Notes: generated by a model not told the origin, from the sequence alone. 64,000 bases of DNA from Herbiconiux ginsengi (GCF_900107435.1 NZ_FNPZ01000001.1:1584960-1648959), one strand, 5' to 3'. Shown: positions 10,031-18,790, counted from the stretch's first letter. Translations and numbers: made by a program.

Positions 10031-10036
10031 TAGGAT
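10031..10036 (+). promoter_or_regulatory. Candidate -10 box (TAGGAT) of the protease gene
   Basis: TAGGAT lies about 95 bases upstream of the protease start, in a gap that otherwise holds two hairpins. No convincing -35 was found. It would give a leader long enough to contain both hairpins. Confidence 0.35.
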
Positions 10037-10050
10037 GTAGCCGATCCGAG

Positions 10051-10124
10051 CCGGGGGACTCGCGCGTCATCGCCGACGTCGACCCCGGAAGGCGACTCCC
10101 GCTCTCGGTCCTCACGACCGAGAG
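10051..10124 (+). promoter_or_regulatory. Structured 5' leader with hairpin over the ribosome binding site
   Basis: There are two stem-loops. The first pairs CCGGGG (10051-10056) with CCCCGG (10083-10088), with inner CGTC/GACG pairing. The second pairs CTCTCGGTC (10102-10110) with GACCGAGAG (10116-10124) around a 5-base loop. The best ribosome-site candidate (GAGAGG, 10120-10125) lies in the right arm of the second stem, 5 bases before the GTG start, so translation may depend on opening it. No known riboswitch consensus was recognised by eye. Confidence 0.45.
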
Positions 10125-10130
10125 GCTCCT

Positions 10131-12521
10131 GTGTCCCGCAGAACCCGCCGCGCCAGCCTGCTGGGCGCTCTCACCGTCGCCGTCGTGCTCGGCGCATCCG
10201 TCTCCGTTCCGCTCGGTGCGCAGGCCGCACAGCTCAGTGACGCGGATGCCGCGGTGCTGGTGTCGACGGACGCGCCGACCGACCCGCAGCCCGAGCCCAC
10301 GCCCGACTCGCCCGTCGTGATGGGCGACTACCCGCTCGAGGCCTACGCCGCCGACGCCGCGGTGCTGCCCGTCGAGCTCACCGAGGCGATCGAGTCCGAC
10401 CTCGGCCTGACGCCTGAGCAGTACCTCGCTCAGGCCGAGGCCGCCGCGACCGCCGCCGACGTGGTCGACGAACTGAACGCATCCGGAACGCCGGTGCTGG
10501 CCTCGCGCATGGAGGGCGCACAGCTCGTGGTGACCGTCGGCTCCGAGGATGAGGTTCCGGCCGTCGAGGCCGTCGGCGCCACCGCCGAGGTCGGCGCGGC
10601 TGCCGAGCGCACCGCCGGGCCCACCGACCTCGCGTTCCTCAAAGACCTCGTCGGTGGCCAGGGCTACTACACGCCGGTCGGCGACGGCGGTTATCTGTGT
10701 TCCGTCGGCTTCAGTGGCCGCAGCACGACGAACTCGACCGCCCAGTTCCTGACCGCCGGGCACTGCTACGAACCGAACACCGGTTCGGGCGGCAACGTCT
10801 ACGAACTCGTGCAGTCGAGCCCCGGCTCACAGCCCAGCGGCGGCGCCTTCCTCGCCTCGCCCGTGAGCGGCTCCGCCTACCTCGGCAACGGTTACGACGC
10901 CAGTCTCTTCGCCACCGCCGGGGGCTGGACCCCGCGCCCCGCGGTCGGCACCTGGAACAACAACCAGGGCACCGTGACGTCGGGAACCCCGGTCACCGTG
11001 CGCGACTACACCAAGACCACGGTCGGCCAGGTCATCTGCAAGTCGGGCCGCACCACCGGCTGGACCTGCGGCACGGTGCAGGCCGTCGACCAGCAGGTCG
11101 GCGTCGACGGGAACTGGATCAACGCCTACGTCTCGAACATGTGCGCGCTGCACGGAGACAGTGGCGGATCGGTGCTCTCGGGCAACTACGCCGTCGGCCT
11201 CCTGTCGGCCGGCAACTACCAGGAGAGCTGCAACGAATCCGGCGCCGTGTCGGCCAGCGTTCCGATCGACTCGGTCCACGAATCCGTGCTCGACGTCGAG
11301 CCGAACTTCGAGTTCGCGGTGGAGGTCTCCAAGCCCACCAGCACCACGATCGGCGGCGGGGTGCCGCTCTACCGCGGTAACCAGGCCACCGGCTACCTGC
11401 CCAACGGCGGCACCCGCTTCACCGTGCACCTCACCGTCGACGGCAGCCACGAGTACACGATCCCGGTGGCGGCCAACGCCACCTGGTCGGCGAACATCGC
11501 TCCCGACCTGTCCAACGGATCGCACAGCTTCAGCATGTATGCCAGCTACGGCACCGGTGTCGACAAGTCGGGCACCACGACGGGCACCTTCCAGGTGGCC
11601 ACCAAGCCCGCGGTCGACCGCATCCAGGGCGCGAACCGCTTCGATGTGGCCGTCAACATCGCGAACCAGGCCTATCCCACCACGGCACCCGTCGTCTACG
11701 TGGCCACCGGCCTCAACTACCCGGATGCGCTGAGCGCCGGCCCCGCCGCCGTGAAGCAGGGCGGCCCGCTGCTGCTGGTGTTGCCGGACAGCGTGCCGCA
11801 GAACGTCGCCGACAAGATCGCCTCGCTCGACCCCGACCGGGTCGTGATCGTGGGCGGACCGGTGTCGGTCAACTCCTCGGTGGAGAAGACCCTGAAGAAC
11901 CTGGTGCCCGAGGCGTCGGTCGAGCGGATCTCCGGCGCCGACCGCTACGAGGCTAGCCGCAACGTCGTCGAATCGGCGTTCGCCACCGGCTCTGCGCACG
12001 CCTACACCGCGACCGGTGCCAACTTCCCCGACGCCCTCTCCGCAGGGGGTGCCGCCGGATCGAAGGGCGAGCCCGTGACGTTGGTCTACGGCCCGGCGCC
12101 CGCAGCCGACAGCGCCACCATCTCGATGTTCACGACGCTCGGCACGAACTCGCTGACCGTCGTCGGCGGCACCAACTCGGTGTCGACCGGCCTCGAGAAC
12201 TCGCTGCGCACCGGCATCCCGGCCACCGTGAACCGGGTGGCCGGAGCCGACCGCTTCCAGGCCTCGATCAACCTCAACCGCTCGGCCTTCACCTCGGCCA
12301 CCACCGTCTACCTCGCCACGGGCCTCAACTTCCCCGACGCTCTCGCCGGTGGCGTGCTGGCCGGCAAGACCGACGGCCCGCTCTACGTGGTTCCCGGCGA
12401 CTGCGTGCCACGCGGTGTGCTGGCGGATGTCGCCACCCTCGGTGCCACGAAGGTGACCCTGCTCGGCGGACCGAACTCGCTCAGCCCGGCCGTGCAGAAC
12501 CTCGTCGCCTGCGCCTGGTGA
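10131..12521 (+). CDS. Secreted streptogrisin-like serine protease with cell-wall-binding repeats
   Basis: The 796-residue secreted protein has a signal peptide (1-32). A region about 70-165 is rich in Ala and acidic residues (LTPEQYLAQAEAAATAADVVDEL) and resembles the folding prodomain of alpha-lytic/streptogrisin proteases. An S1 protease domain covers about 170-392, with His211 (TAGHC), Asp256 (YDASLF) and Ser344 (HGDSGGS) forming the triad, and cysteine pairs around 190/212, 303/313 and 338/367. A beta-sandwich-like linker (400-490) precedes three CW_binding_2-type repeats to the end. It should be exported, self-processed and held on the wall, acting on extracellular protein. The GTG start follows a structured leader. 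Confidence 0.9.
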   Translation: MSRRTRRASLLGALTVAVVLGASVSVPLGAQAAQLSDADAAVLVSTDAPTDPQPEPTPDSPVVMGDYPLEAYAADAAVLPVELTEAIESDLGLTPEQYLAQAEAAATAADVVDELNASGTPVLASRMEGAQLVVTVGSEDEVPAVEAVGATAEVGAAAERTAGPTDLAFLKDLVGGQGYYTPVGDGGYLCSVGFSGRSTTNSTAQFLTAGHCYEPNTGSGGNVYELVQSSPGSQPSGGAFLASPVSGSAYLGNGYDASLFATAGGWTPRPAVGTWNNNQGTVTSGTPVTVRDYTKTTVGQVICKSGRTTGWTCGTVQAVDQQVGVDGNWINAYVSNMCALHGDSGGSVLSGNYAVGLLSAGNYQESCNESGAVSASVPIDSVHESVLDVEPNFEFAVEVSKPTSTTIGGGVPLYRGNQATGYLPNGGTRFTVHLTVDGSHEYTIPVAANATWSANIAPDLSNGSHSFSMYASYGTGVDKSGTTTGTFQVATKPAVDRIQGANRFDVAVNIANQAYPTTAPVVYVATGLNYPDALSAGPAAVKQGGPLLLVLPDSVPQNVADKIASLDPDRVVIVGGPVSVNSSVEKTLKNLVPEASVERISGADRYEASRNVVESAFATGSAHAYTATGANFPDALSAGGAAGSKGEPVTLVYGPAPAADSATISMFTTLGTNSLTVVGGTNSVSTGLENSLRTGIPATVNRVAGADRFQASINLNRSAFTSATTVYLATGLNFPDALAGGVLAGKTDGPLYVVPGDCVPRGVLADVATLGATKVTLLGGPNSLSPAVQNLVACAW

Positions 12522-12600
12522 GTCAGGAGTCGACCCGGGTGCGGTGCCGGATGCGCGGGCCGAGTCGGCGCATCCGGCCCGCGTCCGCGAGAATGGACGC

Positions 12601-13704
12601 ATGAGCAACAGTTACGCCGCCGCCGGAGTCGACACCGAGGCGGGCGACCGCGCGGTCGAGTTGATGAAAGCGGCGGTGCAGCGCACCCACGGACCCGAGG
12701 TGCTGGGCGGGGTGGGCGGCTTCGCCGGTCTTTTCGACGCGTCGGCGCTCGCGGCCTACAAGCATCCGCTGCTCGCCACCTCGACCGACGGCGTCGGCAC
12801 CAAGGTGGCCATCGCCCAGGCGCTCGACAAGCACGACACCATCGGGCAAGACCTGGTGGGCATGGTGGTCGACGACATCGTCGTGGTGGGTGCCAAGCCG
12901 CTGTTCATGACCGACTACATCGCCTGCGGTCGTGTCGTTCCCGAGCGCATCGCGACCATCGTCGCCGGCATCGCGCGGGCCTGCTCCGCGACCGGCACGG
13001 CGCTGGTCGGCGGCGAGACGGCCGAGCATCCGGGGCTCATGGGCGTCGACGACTACGACGTGGCCGGAGCCGCCGTCGGTGCGGTGGAAGCGGATGCCGT
13101 GCTCGGCGCCGAGCGGGTGCGCGACGGCGACGTGGTGCTCGCTTTGGCCTCGTCGGGGCTGCACTCCAACGGGTACTCGCTGGTGCGCAAGATCCTGGCG
13201 GATGCGGGGCTGGGTTACGCCGACCACTCCGACGAGTTCGGCGGCGTGGTCGGTGAGGTGCTGCTCGAACCCACCCGGCTCTACACCGGGCCGCTCGTGC
13301 GGGTGCTCGCGACACCGGCGCTCTCCGGCGCCATCCATTCCCTCTCGCACGTCACCGGTGGCGGCATCGCCGCGAACCTCGCGCGCGTGCTGCCCCGGGG
13401 CTCGTGGGTGGAGGTCGACCGCTCCACCTGGTCGCCCTCGCCCGTGTTCCGCGTGCTGTCGTCGATCGCGGGCGCCTCACTCGAGAGCAGCGAGGCCACC
13501 TGGAATCTCGGCATCGGCTTCTTCGCCGTCGTCTCGGCCGCCCAGGCGGCGGCCGTGACCGCGGCGATCGAGGCGGAAGGCATCCCCACCTGGCAGGTGG
13601 GCACGGTCTCGACCGCTCCGCGATCGTTCGACGGCTTCGAGCAGGGCGCCAAGGGCGTCGACGGCGGGGCCGTGCGCCTCGTCGGGGAGTACGCGGCCGG
13701 CTGA
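12601..13704 (+). CDS. purM: Phosphoribosylformylglycinamidine cyclo-ligase PurM
   Basis: This enzyme makes AIR from FGAM with ATP, in purine synthesis. The 367-residue protein has the AIRS family features: SNSYAAAGVDTEAGDRAVELM at the start, the TSTDGVGTKVAIA and GQDLVGMVVDDI motifs, the GGETAEHPGLM loop, and a C-terminal domain with SHVTGGGIAANLARVLP. ATG 12601 matches the usual family start. A GAGAAT hexamer sits exactly 6 bases before it, followed by GG, matching the leaderless pattern seen across the window. Confidence 0.96.
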   Translation: MSNSYAAAGVDTEAGDRAVELMKAAVQRTHGPEVLGGVGGFAGLFDASALAAYKHPLLATSTDGVGTKVAIAQALDKHDTIGQDLVGMVVDDIVVVGAKPLFMTDYIACGRVVPERIATIVAGIARACSATGTALVGGETAEHPGLMGVDDYDVAGAAVGAVEADAVLGAERVRDGDVVLALASSGLHSNGYSLVRKILADAGLGYADHSDEFGGVVGEVLLEPTRLYTGPLVRVLATPALSGAIHSLSHVTGGGIAANLARVLPRGSWVEVDRSTWSPSPVFRVLSSIAGASLESSEATWNLGIGFFAVVSAAQAAAVTAAIEAEGIPTWQVGTVSTAPRSFDGFEQGAKGVDGGAVRLVGEYAAG

Positions 13705-13734
13705 TCGGGCCGGGCCGCGGGGGAGGACGAGCGG

Positions 13735-14121
13735 ATGGCCGCACCGATCAGTTCGGAGGACGCGCTCGAACGCTGGGATCTGCTCGCTGCCGAACTCGGC
13801 GACCCGGCCATCAGCCGCTCTCGCATGATGGGCCGCCCCATCCTCACCCGCGAGGGCACGATGTTCGCCTGCCTCAACGGCGACAGCGTGGGCTTCAAGC
13901 TCGGTGCCGGCACTCCGGAGCACGACGGGGCGCTCGACGTTCCCGGGGCGGAGCTCTTCGACCCCTCGGGCAAGGGCCGCCCCTTCAAAGACTGGGTGAG
14001 CATCCCGCTCGCCGAGGCTGAGCAGTGGCTCCCGTTCGCGCAGTGCGCGGTGATGCATGTCGCCGGGTCGGAAGCCGGCTCGGAGTCGGAAGCCGAGTCC
14101 GGCTCGGCTCGCGGCGCCTGA
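13735..14121 (+). CDS. TfoX/Sxy N-terminal-domain-like small protein
   Basis: This is a 128-residue protein. Its middle (MMGRPILTREGTMFACLNGD, then GFKLGAG, and a later KGRPFKDWVSIP) matches the general pattern of the TfoX N-terminal fold found in many small actinobacterial proteins of unknown function. The last 20 residues are a low-complexity Ser/Glu tail. A GGGAGGA ribosome site lies 8 bases before the ATG, and the gene starts 30 bases after purM, so the two may be co-transcribed. It is not a competence regulator by any direct evidence. Its stop lies 2 bases from the end of the converging TetR gene. Confidence 0.65.
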   Translation: MAAPISSEDALERWDLLAAELGDPAISRSRMMGRPILTREGTMFACLNGDSVGFKLGAGTPEHDGALDVPGAELFDPSGKGRPFKDWVSIPLAEAEQWLPFAQCAVMHVAGSEAGSESEAESGSARGA

Positions 14122-14123
14122 GG

Positions 14124-14705
14124 CTAGGCGCGGAGTCCGGCCAGCAGCAGGCCGACCATGCGTTCGGCACGGGCCGACGCCTCGGCGCTCGAGCGCGGTC
14201 CGCTGTGGCAGAGGTCGGCCACGGCTCCCAGGAATTCTCCGGGCGCGACGGGGGCGATCCGCTCCCCGGCTGCCCGTGCCGACTCCAGCAGGCGGTTGAG
14301 CGTCGGCACGAGGCGGGTGGAGAAGGACACGGCGAGTGGCTCGTAGGCGGCGTCGCCCGAGTGCAAGGCCGCCGCGAGACCGCGCTTCGCCGCGACGAAC
14401 TGGGTGTACCTCATGATCCAGCGGTCGAGGGCCTCGCCGGGCGGATAGGCGGCCTCGATCTCCAGGGCCGCGTCGACGCAGGCATCCATCTCGCGGCGGA
14501 ACACCGCGGAGATGAGGTCGGATCGCTGAGGGAAGTGGCGGTAGAGGGTGCCCACCCCCACCCCGGCGCGTTCGGCGATGGCTCGAACGGGCGCGTCGAC
14601 CCCTGACTCGGCGAACACGTCCTTGGCGGCATCGAGCAAGGCGTCGACGTTCTGGCGGGCGTCGGCGCGCATCCGTCGGGGTCCGGCGGTCTCGACAGGC
14701 GGCAT
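14124..14705 (-). CDS. TetR-family repressor
   Basis: The 193-residue TetR regulator has its helix-turn-helix at about residues 18-62 (ALLDAAKDVFAESG, then IAERAGVGVGTLYRHFPQRSDLI). The ligand domain is of the common TetR_C type with KRGLAAAL and a C-terminal helix. It is transcribed away from an aldo-keto reductase gene. The 139-base gap holds three copies of a GGAA(C/T)-TGTTCC palindrome, the likely operators for this protein, so it probably represses itself and the reductase. The start is taken at ATG 14705, with an AGAGGA element upstream. The open frame continues upstream but runs across the operators. Confidence 0.92.
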   Translation of the reverse strand: MPPVETAGPRRMRADARQNVDALLDAAKDVFAESGVDAPVRAIAERAGVGVGTLYRHFPQRSDLISAVFRREMDACVDAALEIEAAYPPGEALDRWIMRYTQFVAAKRGLAAALHSGDAAYEPLAVSFSTRLVPTLNRLLESARAAGERIAPVAPGEFLGAVADLCHSGPRSSAEASARAERMVGLLLAGLRA

Positions 14706-14724
14706 TCGACGATCCTCTTGTAGC

Positions 14725-14737
14725 GGAACACTGTTCC
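14725..14737. promoter_or_regulatory. TetR operator 1 (GGAACACTGTTCC)
   Basis: A 13-base perfect palindrome apart from its centre; centre at 14731. It is the copy nearest the TetR start codon and is positioned to block its transcription. Confidence 0.7.
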
Positions 14738-14757
14738 AGGTATGGTGGAGCAGTAGC

Positions 14758-14770
14758 GGAACATTGTTCC
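14758..14770. promoter_or_regulatory. TetR operator 2 (GGAACATTGTTCC)
   Basis: Centre at 14764. It extends to the 17-base palindrome GCGGAACATTGTTCCGC (14756-14772), the best-conserved copy, exactly 33 bp from operators 1 and 3. Confidence 0.75.
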
Positions 14771-14790
14771 GCTTAGCCCGTACGGTATCC

Positions 14791-14803
14791 GGAATGATGT
14801 TCC
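14791..14803. promoter_or_regulatory. TetR operator 3 (GGAATGATGTTCC)
   Basis: Centre at 14797. It extends to CGGAATGATGTTCCG (14790-14804). One half-site differs from the other copies (GGAAT instead of GGAAC). It lies nearest the aldo-keto reductase. Confidence 0.65.
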
Positions 14804-14844
14804 GAATGCTCTCGATCATAAGACGATCTCCCGAAGGAGACAAC

Positions 14845-15870
14845 ATGCAGTACCGCACCCTCGGCCGCACCGGCATCAAGGTCACGCCTTACGCGCTCGG
14901 CGCGATGATGCTGGGGCAGCTCGGCAATCCCGACCGCCAAGAAGCCATCCGCATCGTCCACCGCGCTCTCGACGGTGGCATCAATTTCGTCGACACGGCC
15001 GACCGCTACGGAGACTCGGAGGTGGTCGTCGGCGAGGCCCTCACGGGTCGCCGCGACGACGTCGTGCTGGCCACCAAGTTCTGGGGCCCGGTCGACGACG
15101 ACATCAACCACCGCGGCGCCTCGCGCCGGTGGATCGTGCAGGCCGTTGAGCGATCGCTCCGCAACCTGCAGACCGACTACATCGACCTCTACCAGCTGCA
15201 CCGGCCCGACGCCGAGACCGACATCGACGAGACGCTCTCGGCCCTGACCGACCTGGTGCGCCAGGGCAAGGTGCGGGCGATCGGCTCGTCGTCGATGCGG
15301 GGCTCGGAGATCGTCGAAGCGCAGTGGATGTCGGAGCGCCGCGGTTTCGAGAGGTTCCGCACCGAGCAGCCCAACTACTCGATCCTCGACCGGGAGATCG
15401 AGCGGGAGATCCTGCCAGTCACGCAGCGCTACGGCATGGGCACACTCGTCTACAGTCCCCTCGCGGGCGGGATGCTCACCGGTCGGTATCGTGCCGGTCA
15501 GGAGAACGACGTCTTCCGTTCCACGCGCACCGGCATGGCGCACTTCCGCGACGAGCGACGGCTTGCGGTGGTCGAGCAGCTCATCGCTCTGTCGGCCGAG
15601 GCCGGTGTGAGCCTCACGCACCTCGCCATGGCGTTCGCCATCGCGCATCCCGGGGTGACCTCGGCGATCGCGGGTCCGCGCACGATGGAGCAGCTCGACG
15701 ACACTCTGGCGGGCGTGGATGTCTCGCTGTCCGACGACATCCTCGACCGCATCGACGCCATCGTGCCTCCGGGCGAGAGCGTGGGCGCCATGGACATGGT
15801 CTACCGGGGGCCGGAGGTCGGCGACGCGACCTTGCGTCGACGCCCGAGTGCGCAGCGGTCGGCAGCCTGA
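14845..15870 (+). CDS. Aldo/keto reductase, TetR-controlled
   Basis: This is a 341-residue TIM-barrel NADPH-dependent reductase of the YghZ/Tas-like AKR group. It shows NFVDTADRYGDSEV (catalytic Asp and Tyr), the ATKFWGP lysine strand, LYQLHRP (catalytic His), and a C-terminal phosphate-binding loop (AIAGPRTMEQLDD). ATG 14845 follows AAGGAG at good spacing. The gene is divergent from a TetR repressor with three intervening operators, so expression should be induced by a small molecule, perhaps a reactive carbonyl or xenobiotic that the enzyme reduces. The physiological substrate cannot be read from sequence. Confidence 0.92.
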   Translation: MQYRTLGRTGIKVTPYALGAMMLGQLGNPDRQEAIRIVHRALDGGINFVDTADRYGDSEVVVGEALTGRRDDVVLATKFWGPVDDDINHRGASRRWIVQAVERSLRNLQTDYIDLYQLHRPDAETDIDETLSALTDLVRQGKVRAIGSSSMRGSEIVEAQWMSERRGFERFRTEQPNYSILDREIEREILPVTQRYGMGTLVYSPLAGGMLTGRYRAGQENDVFRSTRTGMAHFRDERRLAVVEQLIALSAEAGVSLTHLAMAFAIAHPGVTSAIAGPRTMEQLDDTLAGVDVSLSDDILDRIDAIVPPGESVGAMDMVYRGPEVGDATLRRRPSAQRSAA

Positions 15871-15883
15871 GGGCTCGGGTCGG

Positions 15884-16822
15884 TCATCCCGTCGTCGTCC
15901 GGCCGGCGTTCGCGATCTCGTGCGTGTCGTCTTCGAGCTGCACGCGTAGCAGCAACGTGGCCCAGGTGCGGTAGGGCGCCCAGCCGGCCGTGATCTCGGC
16001 CAGGGTGATCGCATCCGGAGCGGCGTCGAGGCGGTAGGCGTGGGCGACCGCCTTCGCGAGGCGGGCCTCGTGCACCGGTGCGTGATCGGGATCGCCGGCC
16101 CCGCGCAACAGGATGAGCTCGGCCGAGAACGGGCCCACGCCCGGCAGGGTCTGCAGCAGCTCGAGCGCCTCCTCGCGGGGCAGGGCGCGCAGGCTCGCGC
16201 TGTCGAAGACGTTGCGCCGGGCCGCTTCGGCCAGGGCGCGCAGGCGTTCGACCTTCGCCGCGGTGAGGCCCGGGCCGCCGCTCAACTCGGCCAGGGCGGC
16301 CGGTGCGGGGAAGGCTTGGTGCGCGACCCCGTCGATCACTACGGTCTCGCCGAGCTCGGCCGCGAGCCGCTGTTTCACCGCTGCGGCCTGGGTCATGCGC
16401 ATCCGCTGACCGATGATGGCCCAGGCCGCCGCCTCGTACCACGACCAGAAGCACACCGGCCGGAGGCCCGGGTAACGCGCCTGGGCGGCGCCGATCACCG
16501 GGTCGCGCGCGCCGACCTCGTCGAACCCGCGCCCGTCGACGTCGAGCGAGAGGATGCGTTCGACCTGCGCCCGCACGGCCGACAGCTCTGCGCGCCGCAC
16601 CGGATGCTCGGCGAAGACGCGGCCCCGCACCTCCGTGCCCACCTGTTCGACGCGCAGGCCGACCACCCGCCAGGACCCTTCGACGGCGAACGCGAAGTCG
16701 AGCGTGCCGGGCGAATCCGCCGCGTAGCCCGCGGGCGTGAACCCTTCGAGAAAGCGGATGCACGACTCGAGCGAGAACGCTCCTCGCGGTTCGATCGCGA
16801 ACGATCCTCGTGCTTCCGTCAT
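15884..16822 (-). CDS. AlkA-like DNA-3-methyladenine glycosylase
   Basis: The 312-residue base-excision glycosylase has an N-terminal AlkA_N-like beta domain (about 1-100), then the all-helical HhH-GPD domain. The helix-hairpin-helix is LPGVGPFSAELILLRG (226-241), followed by acidic residues at 244 and 246, one of which is the likely catalytic Asp. WAIIGQRMRMTQAA matches the conserved QxxxxxxA helix. It should remove alkylated bases such as 3-methyladenine. ATG 16822 is selected from family alignment and has GGAGG about 9 bases upstream. It lies divergent to a small gene and converges with the aldo-keto reductase. Confidence 0.85.
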   Translation of the reverse strand: MTEARGSFAIEPRGAFSLESCIRFLEGFTPAGYAADSPGTLDFAFAVEGSWRVVGLRVEQVGTEVRGRVFAEHPVRRAELSAVRAQVERILSLDVDGRGFDEVGARDPVIGAAQARYPGLRPVCFWSWYEAAAWAIIGQRMRMTQAAAVKQRLAAELGETVVIDGVAHQAFPAPAALAELSGGPGLTAAKVERLRALAEAARRNVFDSASLRALPREEALELLQTLPGVGPFSAELILLRGAGDPDHAPVHEARLAKAVAHAYRLDAAPDAITLAEITAGWAPYRTWATLLLRVQLEDDTHEIANAGRTTTG

Positions 16823-16920
16823 CGACTGCCTCCTGCCGCCATCCTGCCCGATACCTCCGACATCGTGGCGCAGCCGTCGACGACATCGCCGTGTCGCCGC
16901 CCACCGGGTAGCCTGGGGGG

Positions 16921-17145
16921 ATGACCACACCAGCACTCGCGCACCTCTCCGGAGGTCCGCTCGACGACCAGACCATCCCGCTCGAAGACGGCGCCCCCGA
17001 AGAACTCGTGCTGCCCTACAGCGAGGGCCAGTTGGTCTACCTGCTGGTCTCGCAGTCCGACGGCACCGACGGCCCCGCCACGGCGAAGTATCGCTTCAAC
17101 GAGGTCTCCGAGATCCTGGTCGAGGGCACCTACAACGAGCATTAG
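16921..17145 (+). CDS. Small conserved actinobacterial protein, function unknown
   Basis: A 74-residue acidic protein without signal peptide or membrane segment. It has no motif I can name; YSEGQLVYLLVSQSDG followed by KYRFNEVSEILVEGTY suggests a small beta-rich fold. The start is supported by TAGCCT (16909-16914), followed by six G and the ATG. This is the clearest example of the leaderless signature in this window. Confidence 0.7.
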   Translation: MTTPALAHLSGGPLDDQTIPLEDGAPEELVLPYSEGQLVYLLVSQSDGTDGPATAKYRFNEVSEILVEGTYNEH

Positions 17146-17193
17146 GTAGCGCGCCCCCTCGCCTTCATGGCCGCCACCCGGCAGAGTGGGGTG

Positions 17194-18006
17194 ATGTCGA
17201 GGATTCATGACCTGGTGGAGGGTCTGCGCGACCCCCGGGCGCCGCTGCTGCACATCGCATCCGACAACCGGCGCGAGGGGCACGATCCTCGACCCGTGGT
17301 GGTGATGATCCACGGCATCGCCTCGTCGTCGGCCACGTTCTTCTTCGTGACGCCGCTGATCGAGGAGGAGTACCGGGTCGTCGCGATCGATCTCCTCGGC
17401 TTCGGCGGCTCTCCTCAGCCCGAGCACGCCGAGTACACCCTCGAGGAGCACGTCGCCGCGATCGCGCACACCATCCGCTCGCTGCATCTGGAGGCGCCCT
17501 TCACGCTGGTGGGCCACTCGCTCGGGTGCCTGATCGCCAGCCGCTACGCCGCCACCCACGAATCGCACGTCGACAAGCTCGTGCTCGTGAGCCCACCGGT
17601 GTACCTCTCGCCCTCGGAGATCGGCGATCCGCGCGTGCGACTGCGGATGCGGGGCTATCTGCAGGCGTATCAGTACTTCCGCGAGAACAAGGACTTCACC
17701 ATCGCGCACGCCGCGATCGTGTCGAAGCTGCTGCCCGTGGAGCACGTGATGGAGATCACCGAGCAGAACTGGGATCCCTTCGTGAAGTCGCTCGAGCACT
17801 GCATCGAGTCTCAGACGGTGATCAGCGACCTGGCCCGCGTGGATGTGCCGGTCGAGGTGGTCTACGGGCGGCTCGACGAATTCCTCGTGCCGGAGAACCT
17901 CGCCATCATCGAGAAGATGCGCAACGTCACCAGCCACGTCGTGAACGTGAGCGATCACATGATCCGGAAGCCGATGGCGCGGGTGGTCGCCACGGCGATC
18001 GGTTGA
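17194..18006 (+). CDS. Alpha/beta hydrolase
   Basis: The 270-residue alpha/beta hydrolase fold protein has an oxyanion stretch VVMIHGIASSSATF, nucleophile elbow VGHSLGCLIA (Ser), acid in YGRLDEFLVP (Asp) and His in NVSDHMIRKP. It resembles actinobacterial hydrolases near menaquinone or lipid genes, but the substrate is not evident. An earlier in-frame ATG exists at 17167. 17194 is preferred because CAGAGT plus six bases precedes it, as for other leaderless genes here, and homology begins at MSRIHDL. Confidence 0.85.
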   Translation: MSRIHDLVEGLRDPRAPLLHIASDNRREGHDPRPVVVMIHGIASSSATFFFVTPLIEEEYRVVAIDLLGFGGSPQPEHAEYTLEEHVAAIAHTIRSLHLEAPFTLVGHSLGCLIASRYAATHESHVDKLVLVSPPVYLSPSEIGDPRVRLRMRGYLQAYQYFRENKDFTIAHAAIVSKLLPVEHVMEITEQNWDPFVKSLEHCIESQTVISDLARVDVPVEVVYGRLDEFLVPENLAIIEKMRNVTSHVVNVSDHMIRKPMARVVATAIG

Positions 18007-18030
18007 GCGCGGAACGGACGGTAGGGAACT

Positions 18031-18735
18031 CTAGGTGCCCACTGCCTGCACGATCAGCCGGCCGAGCTCGCGCGGCTTCGTGAACTGGGGCCAGTGGCCC
18101 GTCGGCAGCTCGACGATGGTGGCTCGCGCCATCAACGGCACCTCGGTGAAGTAGGGCACGCCGGCGGCGATCGCCTCCTCGATCTCAGCACGGCTGAAGG
18201 TCGAGCTGATCAGCGTGATCGGCACCTCGTTGCGCGCGGGGTTCGCGAGGTGCTGCGGATCGTGTGCCACACGAGCGGGCTCGGGCACCGCGATCTCGCG
18301 GAACCAGGCGAGCTGCTCGTCGGTGAGGTCGCGGAGGTCGGTCTCGTCGAAGTCTTCCCACGGGGGCAATGGTGCATCCGCCCCGGTCGCCTCCAGGCCC
18401 TCGTTGATGGCGACGCCTTCGGGGGTGGGGCCGCTGTCGACGTAGACGGCCCGTTCGATGCGGTCGGGACGCGCATCGACCACGCCGTGGATGATCGCGC
18501 CGCCGCCCGAGTGCCCCACGAGCACGACCTTGCCGTCGCCCTCCAGTGAGTCGACCAGGGCCACGACCTCGGCGATCTGCGAGGCGAGCGTGACCTGCGA
18601 CCGGTCGTCGTCGACCGACTCCAGACCGGCGAGCGTGGGCGTGTGCGCGGTGAGGCCGGCCTGCTCGAGAACGGGCACCACCTCGCTCCACGAGTCGCCC
18701 CGGAGCCAGAAACCTGCGATGAGTATGACGTTCAT
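18031..18735 (-). CDS. Alpha/beta hydrolase (salicylate-esterase/EstA-like)
   Basis: The 234-residue hydrolase starts MNVILIAGFWLRGDSW and contains nucleophile elbow VGHSGGGAIIHG and His in LPTGHWPQFTKP. This matches the compact plant-esterase-like alpha/beta hydrolases common in actinobacteria. The acid residue is likely in the segment near the ITLISSTFS strand. TATCGT lies 7 bases before the ATG, consistent with a leaderless start. It converges with the preceding hydrolase across a 24-base gap. Substrate unknown. Confidence 0.85.
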   Translation of the reverse strand: MNVILIAGFWLRGDSWSEVVPVLEQAGLTAHTPTLAGLESVDDDRSQVTLASQIAEVVALVDSLEGDGKVVLVGHSGGGAIIHGVVDARPDRIERAVYVDSGPTPEGVAINEGLEATGADAPLPPWEDFDETDLRDLTDEQLAWFREIAVPEPARVAHDPQHLANPARNEVPITLISSTFSRAEIEEAIAAGVPYFTEVPLMARATIVELPTGHWPQFTKPRELGRLIVQAVGT

Positions 18736-18790
18736 GCGGGCGACGATACGCCGGGCCACCGACATCGGGCCGGGTCCGCGCTACCGCGGG

